Below, in pieces: positions 47,399 to 59,180 of a DNA stretch of 64,000 bases (the first letter of the stretch is position 1; each line of letters starts with the position of its first letter). Position numbers and translations under genes: made by a program. Source of the DNA: Enterobacteriaceae bacterium RIT714 (lineage in GTDB: Bacteria > Pseudomonadota > Gammaproteobacteria > Enterobacterales > Enterobacteriaceae). The DNA is taken from assembly GCA_009668015.1 (NCBI GenBank), contig WJYB01000001.1, positions 434,001-498,000 of the forward strand. The letters run 5' to 3'. The notes beneath the pieces are model-generated. The model did no database searches, was not told where the DNA came from, and saw nothing but the letters and a program-made list of their open reading frames with translations.

Positions 47399-47791
47399 TC
47401 AAACAGAAGAATCGCCTACCAGTGCAGTAACCACCATTTTAATTTTCATATCGTCCACTACCATACGTTCAACAATAACGGTAGAGCGATTGGGAAAGGG
47501 GCTGGAGATATATTGAGGATATATTGAATCAAGAGTGCGAACATGCCCAGGTTCACGTAAATACACAACGATCTGAAGAATATTGTCGCAATGGCTACCC
47601 GCCGCCTCAAGAATTGATTTCAAATTTGATAGCGTGAGCATTATTTGTTTTTCAATACTATCCGTTGAAACGGTTCCATTTGGGAGTATCGGACCGACTG
47701 ATGTAAAAAGTAACCCGGCGCCTCGCGTAACCCAGGATACTTTGTGATTAGATTCTGGCATTGGAATGCCAGTCAGAACTTCACGAGCCAT
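47399..47791 (-). CDS. RidA/YjgF-family protein of the polyketide island
   Basis: 130 residues, a complete RidA/YjgF/UK114 fold: GLLFTSVGPILPNGT, KQIMLTLSNLKSILEAAGS, ILQIVVYLRE and the arginine of PNRSTVIVERM (R102, equal to the RidA Arg that holds the acid group of the substrate). The family hydrolyses reactive enamines/imines or, in some biosynthetic clusters, helps tailoring steps. It is more AT-rich than core genes. It lies divergent from the polyketide synthase gene, with a shared 348-base promoter region. Not the housekeeping RidA locus, so a role tied to the cluster is plausible but unproven. Confidence 0.87.
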   Translation of the reverse strand: MAREVLTGIPMPESNHKVSWVTRGAGLLFTSVGPILPNGTVSTDSIEKQIMLTLSNLKSILEAAGSHCDNILQIVVYLREPGHVRTLDSIYPQYISSPFPNRSTVIVERMVVDDMKIKMVVTALVGDSSV

Positions 47792-48139
47792 AGTTTGATC
47801 TCCGTAAAAAATCCAGATTGAGCTAATGAGTGTCTATTCATGGAGAGCTGTAATCTAAGACTAAGCCTACGAATAAGTCAAAGGTCAAAAATTGTTTCCC
47901 CGCAATTAATAAAAACTAAACCATTAATAAATGGAGATAAAACTTTTTCACTTTTTAATCTTCCTGTTTTAGCCAATTAAATAACAACATGATTTTTATA
48001 TTTATTTTTGATTGAATTGTTTTATCTTATCTGTCATTGATTTTTTTGCTGCTTGACATAAAAGGATGGCTAAAGTACATGTTAATGATTATTCGTCCAG
48101 CGACAGAAAGACTGATTTCTCAAATCAGAAGGGGAGAAT
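47792..48139. promoter_or_regulatory. AT-rich divergent promoter region of the polyketide island
   Basis: 348 bases of markedly AT-rich sequence between the divergent RidA-family and polyketide synthase genes. A perfect -35 TTGACA lies at 48053-48058, with TACATG 17 bases later (48076-48081) as a weak -10. The polyketide synthase SD is AAGGGGAG. Such sequence is typical of H-NS-bound acquired DNA. Confidence 0.5.
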
Positions 48140-49183
48140 ATGCCTGTATTAACAAAACCATCTACTGTACTACCGGATTATGTTTTAACACTTGATGAAA
48201 CTATTGCCTTTGCCAAGAAGAACTTCAGAACACTGAGTTATCTTGACAAGGCAATAGATATTATTCAAAACATAGGTATTAAAAAAAGACATTTGGTCAT
48301 GCCTATGATCTTGACATCCAGACATTCTGGATTTGGATACAGAAACGCTGTTTTTGATATTGAAGCGAAAAAACTAATCCCCCGCGCGATTGATGAGGCG
48401 CTTGGAAATGCCAGATTAAGTTGCAAGGATATATCTGCTATTATTTATGTTTCATGTACTGGATTTTCTATGCCGTCACTGACGGCGTGGATGATAAATG
48501 AATTTAATTTCCCCAGAAATACGGTCCAGATTCCCATTGCCCAGATGGGGTGTGCCGCAGGAGCGGTGGCTATTAATCGTGCTCAGGATTTTATTGCTGC
48601 TCATTCTGGTGCAAATGTACTCATTGTGAGTTGTGAGTTCTGCTCGCTCAGTTACCAGCCAAATGATACGAGTATAAGCAGTCTTCTTATCGATGGTCTT
48701 TTCGGTGATGCAGTGACAGCAGCAGTCGTTACCAGTGAAGAGAGACAGGGACTTAGGTTAATAGCCAATGATAGTTACCTGGTCCCGGACAGTGAGAAAT
48801 GGATTAGCTATGATATTGAAGATACGGGGTTTCATTTCCGACTCGATAAACGAGTTCCTGGGGCTATGTTATCTCTTGCTCCGATCATGAATAATCTCGC
48901 CGTCAAGAATAACTGCAACATAAGTGAGCTTGATTTTTACATTATCCATGCCGGTGGGCCGAGAATCCTTGAGAATATTGCCACCACATTAAATGTACCG
49001 TTGGAGAAATTTAAATACAGTTTTGAAACATTGATGAACTGTGGAAATATTTCAAGTTCAGTTGTTCTGGATACTTATCGACGAATGTGCGAAGGCGAGA
49101 GCATTGCCGCCGACCAAAACGGGATAATTGCCGGCTTTGGTCCAGGAATAACCACTGAAATGAATCTTGTCTCCTCATGTTAA
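48140..49183 (+). CDS. Type III polyketide synthase (chalcone synthase superfamily), RppA/PhlD-like
   Basis: 347 residues. The catalytic triad is complete: Cys138 (MGCAAGAVAINRAQ), His270 (IIHAGGPRIL) and Asn303 (NCGNISSS); the gatekeeper Phe188 is in GLFGDAV. It also has Cys106 in YVSCTGFSMPSLTAW, an active-site cysteine found in 1,3,6,8-tetrahydroxynaphthalene synthase (RppA). Other stretches, NVLIVSCEFCSLSYQPND and DTGFHFRLDKRVPG, also recall RppA, and PhlD more weakly. Such enzymes condense malonyl-CoA into small aromatic polyketides on a free CoA thioester. The gene is AT-rich (60-base rows counted by hand: 35 to 55 percent GC) and sits between yneE and tam, which are neighbours in E. 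coli, so it was probably acquired. Confidence 0.93.
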   Translation: MPVLTKPSTVLPDYVLTLDETIAFAKKNFRTLSYLDKAIDIIQNIGIKKRHLVMPMILTSRHSGFGYRNAVFDIEAKKLIPRAIDEALGNARLSCKDISAIIYVSCTGFSMPSLTAWMINEFNFPRNTVQIPIAQMGCAAGAVAINRAQDFIAAHSGANVLIVSCEFCSLSYQPNDTSISSLLIDGLFGDAVTAAVVTSEERQGLRLIANDSYLVPDSEKWISYDIEDTGFHFRLDKRVPGAMLSLAPIMNNLAVKNNCNISELDFYIIHAGGPRILENIATTLNVPLEKFKYSFETLMNCGNISSSVVLDTYRRMCEGESIAADQNGIIAGFGPGITTEMNLVSSC

Positions 49184-49200
49184 AACAGCGGGTAAACAAA

Positions 49201-49986
49201 ATGAAGAGTTCAATGACATACTATGATACCGGTGCCGGTTTCCCAATCATCCTTGGCCATAGCTATTTTTTTTCGAAGGATATGTGGAAGCATCAAATTG
49301 AATCGCTATCTCAACATTACAGAGTCATTGCGCCAGATCTTTGGGCCCATGGCGACTCACCGGCACTCCCTGACGGAAGAAAGTCAATTGAGGACTTAGC
49401 TGATGATCATTATGCTTTGATCACTTCATTGGGAATAAGCGAATTTGCTATTGTAGGTTTGTCCGTCGGTGGCATGTGGGGGGCGGAATTAGCGTATAAA
49501 TACCCACAGGCGGTCAAAGCACTGGTACTTATGGATACTGATCTGGCGTGCGAACCAGATGAAACGAAAAAAATTTACTTTAACAATTTAAAGATTATTG
49601 AACAGGATGGAAAGATCCCTGCTGAGATGTGCAACTATTTGGTTTCACTATTCTATACATCAAATGCAAGCGGAGCGCTTAAGGAACAATTGTATTCTTA
49701 CTTAATTTCTTTATCGTCTGACAGACTTAGAGAAAGCATTATTCCGCTTGGACGCATTATTTTTGGTAGAAATAATCGGCTTAATATTTTAAATGACATA
49801 TCATGTCCGGCATTAGTGATGACGGGGGAGAATGATATACCGAGGCCACCATCAGAGGGCGTCAGAATCGCTGGCTTATTATCCTGCGAATACCAAACAG
49901 TGCCCAATGCGGCTCATATTAGTAATATAGAAAACCCGGATTTTGTGAACAAACAATTACTGGCATTCTTCAATAAAAATCTCTAA
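49201..49986 (+). CDS. Alpha/beta hydrolase of the polyketide island
   Basis: 261 residues from the ATG at 49201; an ATG at 49177 overlaps the synthase stop and has no SD. The fold is intact: FPIILGHSYFFSKDMW (oxyanion region), APDLWAHGDSP, nucleophile Ser88 in GLSVGG, likely acid Asp212 in TGENDIPRPP and His239 in PNAAHISNIE. It resembles MhpC/RutD-like hydrolases. Only 17 bases after the polyketide synthase and equally AT-rich (one row counted 28 percent GC), so the two are cotranscribed. It could cleave a polyketide or ester product or act as a thioesterase; the substrate is not known. Confidence 0.9.
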   Translation: MKSSMTYYDTGAGFPIILGHSYFFSKDMWKHQIESLSQHYRVIAPDLWAHGDSPALPDGRKSIEDLADDHYALITSLGISEFAIVGLSVGGMWGAELAYKYPQAVKALVLMDTDLACEPDETKKIYFNNLKIIEQDGKIPAEMCNYLVSLFYTSNASGALKEQLYSYLISLSSDRLRESIIPLGRIIFGRNNRLNILNDISCPALVMTGENDIPRPPSEGVRIAGLLSCEYQTVPNAAHISNIENPDFVNKQLLAFFNKNL

Positions 49987-50034
49987 ATAACAGCATTCAT
50001 CAGAAGTGATTCGAAAAAACCGATGAGTATTGCC

Positions 50035-50056
50035 CCGACGGCGTTATCGCCGTCGG
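50035..50056. terminator. Hairpin terminator between the hydrolase and tam
   Basis: A perfect 9-bp stem (50035-50043 with 50048-50056, loop TTAT) lies between two convergent genes and is followed on the plus strand by TGTTTAAT. Confidence 0.65.
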
Positions 50057-50079
50057 TGTTTAATGCGTTCTGATACCGC

Positions 50080-50838
50080 TTAAGGTTCGCGTCTGGCAAC
50101 GATAAAGAGCCGTGGAAATGCCAGCAGTATTTGTCCGTTTTCCTGGATCGGATACTGCTCTTCCAGAAGCTGATGATAACGCTCGAGGTAATTCCGCTGT
50201 TCGCTCTCGCTCAACTCCTGTAACCACGGGCGTAACCCGGTCGCGCTTACCCAGTCAATAATCGCCTGATGGGAATTCATCTTGTGATAATAGGTGGTGC
50301 GCCAGATATCCACGTCGCAGCCCGCGTCGGTTAAAATATCAAAATAGGCATGCACGCCGGGTAACGACTCACGTCCACGATCGGGATAACCCTGTTCATA
50401 GGCCACTTCACGCATCAACACGTGAGTGGGCTCATCCCGGTTATCGGGCATTTGAATCGCCAGAACGCCGTTGAGCTGAAGCTGCGAGGTCAAATGGGGC
50501 AACAGCTCATAGTGGTTGGGGATCCACTGCAGGGAGGCATTAGCATAGATCAGGTTGAGTGGACGCTCGGGCCGGAACCGGCGAATGTCCGCCTCAATAA
50601 AATGGCAGTCCGGCAGGGCGCGACGCGCTTCTTCCAGCATAGCCGGCGAATTATCCACGCCCGTGATTTGCGCCGATGGCCAGCGCTGATGTAAAAGCGC
50701 GGTACTGTTTCCGGGTCCGCAGCCTAAATCCACGATCGCGGTGACATCGTCCAGCATAACCCTGGCAAGTAATTCTGCGGCAGGGCGCGTGCGTTCAGCG
50801 CCGTACTGCAGATATAGCGAAGGATTCCAGTCACTCAT
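50080..50838 (-). CDS. tam: Trans-aconitate 2-methyltransferase Tam
   Basis: 252 residues from the ATG at 50838, equal to E. coli Tam; an upstream start at 50892 is rejected on length. SAM motif I is [10 protein letters not shown], and [19 protein letters not shown] and [17 protein letters not shown] are Tam hallmarks. It methylates trans-aconitate, an inhibitor of aconitase that forms spontaneously. In E. coli it adjoins yneE; here the polyketide island lies between. Confidence 0.94.
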   Translation of the reverse strand: MSDWNPSLYLQYGAERTRPAAELLARVMLDDVTAIVDLGCGPGNSTALLHQRWPSAQITGVDNSPAMLEEARRALPDCHFIEADIRRFRPERPLNLIYANASLQWIPNHYELLPHLTSQLQLNGVLAIQMPDNRDEPTHVLMREVAYEQGYPDRGRESLPGVHAYFDILTDAGCDVDIWRTTYYHKMNSHQAIIDWVSATGLRPWLQELSESEQRNYLERYHQLLEEQYPIQENGQILLAFPRLFIVARREP

Positions 50839-51046
50839 TTTGCCTCTCCCGTATTGATGATTCAGCAAGTGTAGATGATCCGCTGTTATCATGACTGGCG
50901 TTCATCTCTTGCGCCGTCAGTCTTTGCTCTCGTAAGCCAGCGAAAACATTATCATAATCTGTGCGGAACGAATGAGAACCCGGTTGGCATTGTCAGGTTC
51001 GCCGATAAACAGATAACTAGCGTCGTTTTAAACAGAAGGATAAACA

Positions 51047-51457
51047 ATGAACACGACAGACAGTGTAAAGAACAGATATCCCGGAGCCGCGGCATGGTCG
51101 TTTGGCGATAATCCTGACATGGCCGATGAGCTGGCGGGACTCGTGATTAGCCAGAAAAAAACGGCGTCTTGTGGATCATTAGCATCCTGCCTTGCGGAAG
51201 ATTCCGCCCCGAGGATTGGCAGCTACCATATTATTCTTAACGGTCAGCAGGAGCCGGTCTGTGTGATTCGAATGATGTCGATGCGGTTGGTAAAGTTCTG
51301 CGACGTTGACGAAGCGTTTGCCGCCAAAGAGGGCGAAGGTGATCTGAGCCTGGCTTACTGGCGCAAAGAGCACCAGGCTTTTTTCACCCGCGAAGGATCC
51401 TTTGCTGAGGATATGGAACTCGTCGCTGAAGAATTTATGCTGGTAGAAGTTCTGTAA
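51047..51457 (+). CDS. ASCH-domain protein
   Basis: 136 residues. WSFGDNPDMADELAGLVISQKKTASC and the G-S-Y-H-I-I-L-N strand are ASCH-type, and the end EGDLSLAYWRKEHQAFF is shared by many YqfB-like relatives. ASCH proteins resemble PUA domains and may bind RNA or nucleosides; some act as amidohydrolases. Specific function unknown. A hairpin follows before convergent arsC. Confidence 0.87.
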   Translation: MNTTDSVKNRYPGAAAWSFGDNPDMADELAGLVISQKKTASCGSLASCLAEDSAPRIGSYHIILNGQQEPVCVIRMMSMRLVKFCDVDEAFAAKEGEGDLSLAYWRKEHQAFFTREGSFAEDMELVAEEFMLVEVL

Positions 51458-51494
51458 CTACGATGTCAGCGTGGTGCTTCCTGCGAAAATGGAG

Positions 51495-51514
51495 CAGGGA
51501 GCCGTCGCTCCCTG
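51495..51514. terminator. Hairpin between the ASCH gene and arsC
   Basis: CAGGGAGC/GCTCCCTG (51495-51502 with 51507-51514, loop CGTC) lies between convergent genes. The T content is weak. Confidence 0.6.
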
Positions 51515-51519
51515 TTCAG

Positions 51520-51951
51520 TCATGATTTCGTCATCGGCTTACCCTGCGAATCAACAACCTGTTCGCCATCTTCTTTGGCAAACGCGCCGCGCTGCTCATC
51601 TGGTAAAATAGCTAATACCACTTCAGAAGGGCGGCATAACCGGGTCCCCAATGGGGTCACGACAATCGGACGGTTAATCAGAATAGGGTACTGCAACATA
51701 AAATCTATCAGCCGATCGTCGCTGAAAACATCTTCCGCCAGTCCTAACTGCTCATAAGGATCGACATTTTTACGCAGCAGGGCCCGAACCGAAATACCCA
51801 TATCTTCAATCAGTTTCACCAGCTCTTCACGGGCAGGCGGTGTTTCAAGATACAAAATAACCGTAGGTTCAATGCCGCTGTTGCGAATCATTTCGAGGGT
51901 ATTGCGTGACGTTCCGCAGGCCGGATTATGGTAAATAGTAATATTGCTCAT
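51520..51951 (-). CDS. arsC: Arsenate reductase (glutaredoxin-dependent) ArsC
   Basis: 143 residues. Catalytic Cys12 in NPACGTSRNT, and the arginines of the arsenate pocket are kept in RALLRKNVDPY and INRPIVVTPLGTRLCRPSE. It reduces arsenate to arsenite with glutaredoxin. Last gene of arsRBC, 63 bases after arsB. The divergence of E. coli chromosomal and plasmid forms cannot be resolved here. Confidence 0.95.
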   Translation of the reverse strand: MSNITIYHNPACGTSRNTLEMIRNSGIEPTVILYLETPPAREELVKLIEDMGISVRALLRKNVDPYEQLGLAEDVFSDDRLIDFMLQYPILINRPIVVTPLGTRLCRPSEVVLAILPDEQRGAFAKEDGEQVVDSQGKPMTKS

Positions 51952-52014
51952 CGTAATGCTCTCTGGTTAGTACCCAGCTAATGGATTCTACTGGGGTAAA
52001 AATAAAGTGATAAG

Positions 52015-53304
52015 TTACAGTGTAACGGAAAGTCGCAGTGCCAGTGCTGCCAGGGTGACAAAAAGCACCGGGATGGTCATCACAATGCCGACCCGGAAGT
52101 AGTATCCCCAGCTAATGCTCATATTCTTTTGCGACAAAACATGCAGCCATAACAGGGTCGCCAGACTACCAATGGGGGTAATTTTAGGGCCGAGATCGCT
52201 GCCTATGACGTTGGCATAAATCATCGCGTCTTTGATGACACCTGTCGCAGTGCTGCCGTCAATGGAGAGCGCTCCGACCAGAACGGTTGGCATATTGTTC
52301 ATCACCGAAGAGAGAAAGGCTGTCAGGAAGCCGGTCCCGAGCGTCGCCGTCCATAATCCCTGTTCAGCCAACTGGTTCAGCAAGGAGGAGAGGGCGTGTG
52401 TTAAACCTGCATTTCTCAGACCATAAACCACGAGATACATGCCCAGCGAAAAGATAACGATCTGCCAGGGAGCGCCGCGCAGTACCTTGCCAGTGTTAAT
52501 GGCATGGCCTTTCTTCGCAACGACAAAAAGAATCAAAGCGCCAACGGCGGCGACTAAACTAACCGGTACGCCGAGCGGCTCCAGCCAAAAGAATCCCAGC
52601 AGCAGCAAAGCAAGAACGACCCAGCCTGTCTTAAAGGTATTCACATCCCGAATCGCTTCTTTCGGCTTTTTTAGCAGGGCGATATCGTAATGAGCAGGAA
52701 TGTCTTTGCGGTAAAACAGATGCAACATACCCAATGTGGCCGCAATTGCGGCGAAATTTACCGGGACCATGACCCGCGCATATTCGGTGAATCCCAGCTT
52801 AAAGAAATCAGCCGAAACGATATTGACCAGATTCGACACTATCAGCGGCAGGCTGGCGGTATCGGCAATAAATCCTGCGGCCATGACAAAGGCGAGTGTC
52901 GCGCCCTGGCTGAACCCCAGCGCGAGAAGCATCGCAATCACTATCGGTGTCAGGATCAGTGCCGCGCCATCATTGGCAAATAGTGCGGCCACCATCGCAC
53001 CGAGAAGGATAATCCAGGTAAAGAGCAGGCGGCCGCGGCCATTTCCCCAACGGGCCACATGCAGTGCGGCCCACTCAAAGAAACCCGACTCATCAAGCAA
53101 AAGGCTGATAATGATCACCGCGATAAAGGTGGCAGTGGCATTCCAGACGATTTGCCAGACTACCGGAATATCGCCCAGGTGAACAACGCCTGTCAGAAGT
53201 GCCAGAATAGCACCCAGAGAAGCGCTCCAGCCGATTCCCAGCCCCCGAGGCTGCCAGATAACTAGCACCAGGGTGAATATAAAAATGATACCGGCAAGTA
53301 ACAT
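52015..53304 (-). CDS. arsB: Arsenite efflux pump ArsB
   Basis: 429 residues with about twelve membrane segments in the ArsB/NhaD fold. [42 protein letters not shown] and [15 protein letters not shown] are signature stretches. It extrudes arsenite and antimonite from the inner membrane. Middle gene of arsRBC, 45 bases after arsR. Confidence 0.95.
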   Translation of the reverse strand: MLLAGIIFIFTLVLVIWQPRGLGIGWSASLGAILALLTGVVHLGDIPVVWQIVWNATATFIAVIIISLLLDESGFFEWAALHVARWGNGRGRLLFTWIILLGAMVAALFANDGAALILTPIVIAMLLALGFSQGATLAFVMAAGFIADTASLPLIVSNLVNIVSADFFKLGFTEYARVMVPVNFAAIAATLGMLHLFYRKDIPAHYDIALLKKPKEAIRDVNTFKTGWVVLALLLLGFFWLEPLGVPVSLVAAVGALILFVVAKKGHAINTGKVLRGAPWQIVIFSLGMYLVVYGLRNAGLTHALSSLLNQLAEQGLWTATLGTGFLTAFLSSVMNNMPTVLVGALSIDGSTATGVIKDAMIYANVIGSDLGPKITPIGSLATLLWLHVLSQKNMSISWGYYFRVGIVMTIPVLFVTLAALALRLSVTL

Positions 53305-53349
53305 TACTGACTCCGTTCATATCTTAAAAAATGAATATGTAGGCTCATA

Positions 53350-53670
53350 TCAACATGAGCCTGGCGCAGAAGCGTTGAGTTTGTTACGTACATTGTCGCG
53401 CTCGCTATTCCAGGCGGAATCAATAATGCTTGCCGCCCATGCAGGCATGTGCGGAGACAAACGATAGTGTACCCATTTACCTTCACGGCGGTCGATTACC
53501 AGCTTTGCCTCACGTAATAACGCCATGTGTCTTGATATTTTAGGCTGCGACTCCGCCGTTACTGCGCAGATGTCACACACGCAAAGTTCACCGGATTCCC
53601 GGAGTAACAATACGATAGTGGAACGTGTTTCATCGGCGAGCAGTTTAAAAAGCTGTACAGGCTGTAGCAT
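53350..53670 (-). CDS. arsR: Arsenite-responsive repressor ArsR
   Basis: 106 residues. The ArsR winged helix carries the metalloid-binding motif E-L-C-V-C-D-I-C with C30, C32 and C35, then the HTH SQPKISRHMALLREAKLVIDR. It represses arsRBC until arsenite or antimonite binds. A perfect inverted repeat lies just upstream. Slightly shorter than E. coli ArsR (117). Confidence 0.95.
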   Translation of the reverse strand: MLQPVQLFKLLADETRSTIVLLLRESGELCVCDICAVTAESQPKISRHMALLREAKLVIDRREGKWVHYRLSPHMPAWAASIIDSAWNSERDNVRNKLNASAPGSC

Positions 53671-53689
53671 ATTGACCTCTACGTGAAAA

Positions 53690-53717
53690 ATTACATATAT
53701 GTTAATTCATATGTAAT
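53690..53717 (-). promoter_or_regulatory. ArsR operator of arsRBC
   Basis: ATTACATAT (53690-53698) and ATATGTAAT (53709-53717) are perfect 9-bp inverted copies ten bases apart, 20 bases upstream of arsR. The AT-rich palindrome at the promoter fits an ArsR/SmtB operator. Confidence 0.75.
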
Positions 53718-53914
53718 GGGTTTTAAAGCACAGCTTTAGAACGGAAAACTTTGATGGACCATTTCCTCAAGAAGCTTTTGGTACCGCAATTGCCGGCAAG
53801 TTGCAGGGCAATATTCCAGGGCACTGTGCGTACTCGCGTTGACGGTCGAAGACAAACAACTGTTGCAGCGATGACAGATTTTTACGCGTATACAAAAACT
53901 ATTGAGGAAGAGTG

Positions 53915-54109
53915 ATGGTCCGAACAATTGAAAAAGTTGAGTACGACCTGGAGCGAGCACGCTGCGAACGCGATACCTGGAAAACAAATCGTGGCGGGCA
54001 GTCTAACTATGAAATGGCTAAAGTGATGGTGTCAGCGCTGGAGAAAGAGCTTTCAGATGCCATTAACGACCAGGCCAAGGATGCCCATAAAACGCCGGAT
54101 TCTGCCTGA
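53915..54109 (+). CDS. Small, charged, helical protein of unknown function next to dif
   Basis: 64 residues from the ATG at 53915 behind GAGGAAGA (a GTG three bases earlier is in frame). The sequence is highly charged and heptad-like (VEYDLERARCERDTWK, VSALEKELSDAINDQAKD), suggesting a short coiled coil. No signal or membrane segment. Not recognised. The stop codon lies nine bases from the dif site. Confidence 0.6.
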   Translation: MVRTIEKVEYDLERARCERDTWKTNRGGQSNYEMAKVMVSALEKELSDAINDQAKDAHKTPDSA

Positions 54110-54118
54110 TTCTATGTT

Positions 54119-54146
54119 GGTGCGCATAATGTATATTATGTTAAAT
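54119..54146 (+). other. dif: dif, chromosome dimer resolution site
   Basis: The 28 bases are identical to E. coli dif as I remember it: XerC arm GGTGCGCATAA, central TGTATA, XerD arm TTATGTTAAAT. XerCD recombine at this site to resolve chromosome dimers during FtsK-driven division. It marks the replication terminus. It lies between the small charged protein and IS remnants. Confidence 0.96.
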
Positions 54147-54408
54147 TGCATTGAGTTGGCTAATAAGTTCATAAGGCACTCACACTGACCAATAAATCAA
54201 CACGTTAGATTTCCTGACGTCCCTCTCGTTTCTCATAATAGCGTAAAGCAACCTGACCCCCTCAGGAACATTTAATATCCGACGCTTTCGTGCCTGAAAG
54301 TAATCTGCAGTAAATGATTCACTCTCTCCAGAACCATCCTGTCACATCAGACGGATCGTTTTATTCCCAGCTCCAGATCAGGTCTATGAATTCCATTCAT
54401 AGCGCCTA

Positions 54409-54868
54409 TGACCTGCCCCCAGGATTAGATACAACCTTCAGTTAGTAATGTCGGTTTGGTCACCTTCTAATTTTCTGTTTCTCCAGCCCGCTGCAAATTC
54501 AGATGGTGTCTGGTAATTCAGCGGCGAATATGGACCGCACTCGTTATAATCCTGCCGCCAGGCATTAATGATTTTCCTGGCGTGAACAATATCGCTATAC
54601 CAGTGCTCATCCAGGCATTCCTTCGTGAAGTCATCCACGCTGGTAAGGCAACTTGATCCCGCAACCGGTTGCCAGTGTGTCCATGATGGTTTGATGATAA
54701 TGGTGCCTGTCGAACTATCGTAATCGCCCGGAGCAACCGCACCGTTGGTGGCAGTTCAATGCTGTTGAGATATTTATTGAAATGGTGGATCGGTGGGTTG
54801 GCAACGCTGGTGCTAATTCTTACTAGCTTAGCAAGCTGGTTATCAATTTCCTGAATATACCTGGCCAC
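54409..54868 (-). pseudogene. IS3-family transposase (OrfB) remnant
   Basis: On the reverse strand the frame 54638-54438 reads ECLDEHWYSDIVHARKIINAWRQDY then NYQTPSEFAAGWRN, the C-terminal end of an IS3-family (IS2/IS407-like) DDE transposase. It is joined directly to DDFTK, which belongs upstream in the domain, so an internal deletion of the catalytic core is visible. The C-terminal part ends near TGACCTGCCCCC (54409-54420), possibly the IS end. The sequence further up (to 54868) is degenerate. It is not functional. Confidence 0.7.
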
Positions 54869-55115
54869 TAATGCCGGGCATTAATCCCAATTATTTAACA
54901 CGCCGGTTGCCACTCGCGATTATTTAACTATTCGTCAAAGTCGAATCTGTAATACAAATCGACCTTTCCCAGCATTCCATACTTTTTTGATGATTCACGC
55001 TTTTTTAATGTTGCTGCTGGGCGTGAGACTGTCTTAAATTCGCTGCCGCTTTGTTATACGGCACTACTACGCAAAACAATTTAAATTTGCCTCCCGGCGT
55101 TTCCTTTTGAGAGTA

Positions 55116-55256
55116 ATGATGATGATGAAAAAGCTGATCCTGATTGCCATTCTGGCTGTTGCTGGTTTCGCGACTTCCGCCAACGCGTGTCCTGTTAAGG
55201 GAACCCACATTCACGGTGGCACTGGTAGCCATCACGCTGGCGGCACTTGCTACTGA
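55116..55256 (+). CDS. Very small secreted His/Gly-rich protein
   Basis: 46 residues (four possible ATGs in a row at 55116-55125; the last gives 43). A clear signal peptide (KKLILIAILAVAGFATSANA) would leave a 22-residue mature part, CPVKGTHIHGGTGSHHAGGTCY. It starts and nearly ends with Cys and holds an H-x-H and an H-H pair, so a disulfide loop and metal binding are both plausible. SD GAG is modest. Not recognised. Immediately followed by a large hairpin. Confidence 0.7.
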   Translation: MMMMKKLILIAILAVAGFATSANACPVKGTHIHGGTGSHHAGGTCY

Positions 55257-55260
55257 TCAC

Positions 55261-55301
55261 GTTGCCTCCTTGCTCCGCGCCGCGCGGAGCAAGGAGGCAA
55301 C
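55261..55301. repeat. Perfect 19-bp inverted repeat (large hairpin)
   Basis: Arms 55261-55279 and 55283-55301 are perfect inverted copies with a 3-base loop (CCG). No T tract follows, so it is not a standard terminator. It starts four bases past the small secreted protein's stop and could terminate with Rho, protect the mRNA 3-prime end or form a cruciform. Confidence 0.85.
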
Positions 55302-55370
55302 GCGGTAAAGCGCTCAATAACCTATTTGACTAATCCGCCCGCCGTCGCGCGGGCATATACAGGCCCCCCC

Positions 55371-55595
55371 ATGAAACTGAAATCCTTCTTTGTTGCTGCC
55401 GCCCTGTCTCTGGTAGCCGTTCACACCGCGCAGGCCTGCGATATTGATGCCGCCCGTATTGCTATTCAGTCGGCGCAATCTAACGCCGCCGATGCCGCTG
55501 ATGCGGATGATCTGGACGATGCTAAATCCTCAGCAGACGACGCCGCGAGCGATGCCAGCAGCGCCGAAATTTATCTGTCCGACTGTAACTCTTAA
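55371..55595 (+). CDS. Small secreted Ala/Asp/Ser-rich protein
   Basis: 74 residues from the ATG at 55371. A signal peptide (1-22, ending TAQA) precedes a mature part that starts with Cys, is acidic and rich in A-D-A-x-D repeats (ADAADADDLDDAKSSADDAA), and ends with a second Cys (YLSDCNS). This mirrors the Cys-bracketed layout of the protein at 55116, though the sequences differ. The SD is weak. GC-rich similar segments near 55335 and 55604 flank the gene. Function unknown. Confidence 0.6.
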   Translation: MKLKSFFVAAALSLVAVHTAQACDIDAARIAIQSAQSNAADAADADDLDDAKSSADDAASDASSAEIYLSDCNS

Positions 55596-58997
<3,402 letters not shown>

Positions 58998-59106
58998 TCA
59001 TGAAGGGTGTTCATAGATACAATCATTTTAGCCCCATTATTGACAATAATGATAATTGATATTCTGACCGTAGCGAAAATAAGTCCGAATAATCAGTAGG
59101 TTTATC

Positions 59107-59180
59107 ATGACAATACGCATTGCAGGCGGGACGGGAAGGCGCTATCGAAATGGGCTATCGGCCCGGAACCGGAGTGTTAA
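59107..59180 (+). pseudogene. Possible remnant of an NAD(P)-binding reductase
   Basis: An ATG at 59107 starts MTIRIAGGTGR, like the dinucleotide-binding start of NmrA-type reductases, and sits divergent from a LysR gene where such reductases are often found. After eleven codons the match ends. A frameshifted tail (ALSKWAIGPEPEC then stop) follows at once, as if most of the gene had been deleted. Very short, so this is speculative. Confidence 0.35.

Larger units (their letters stand above)
54110..55115. other. Non-coding and decayed region to the right of dif
   Basis: About 1 kb that holds dif and an IS3-family remnant but no intact gene. From 54880 to 55115 I see only AT-rich sequence, which must contain the promoter of the small secreted protein at 55116. 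Confidence 0.5.

Noticed and set aside
46118..49986. Including the two GNAT genes in the polyketide island
   Set aside because: Their composition is like the core and they lie outside the large inverted repeat, so they are treated as flanking genes.
50741..50753. matS-like GTGACATCGTCCA inside tam
   Set aside because: One mismatch in the invariant right half (C for A); not counted with the five perfect sites.
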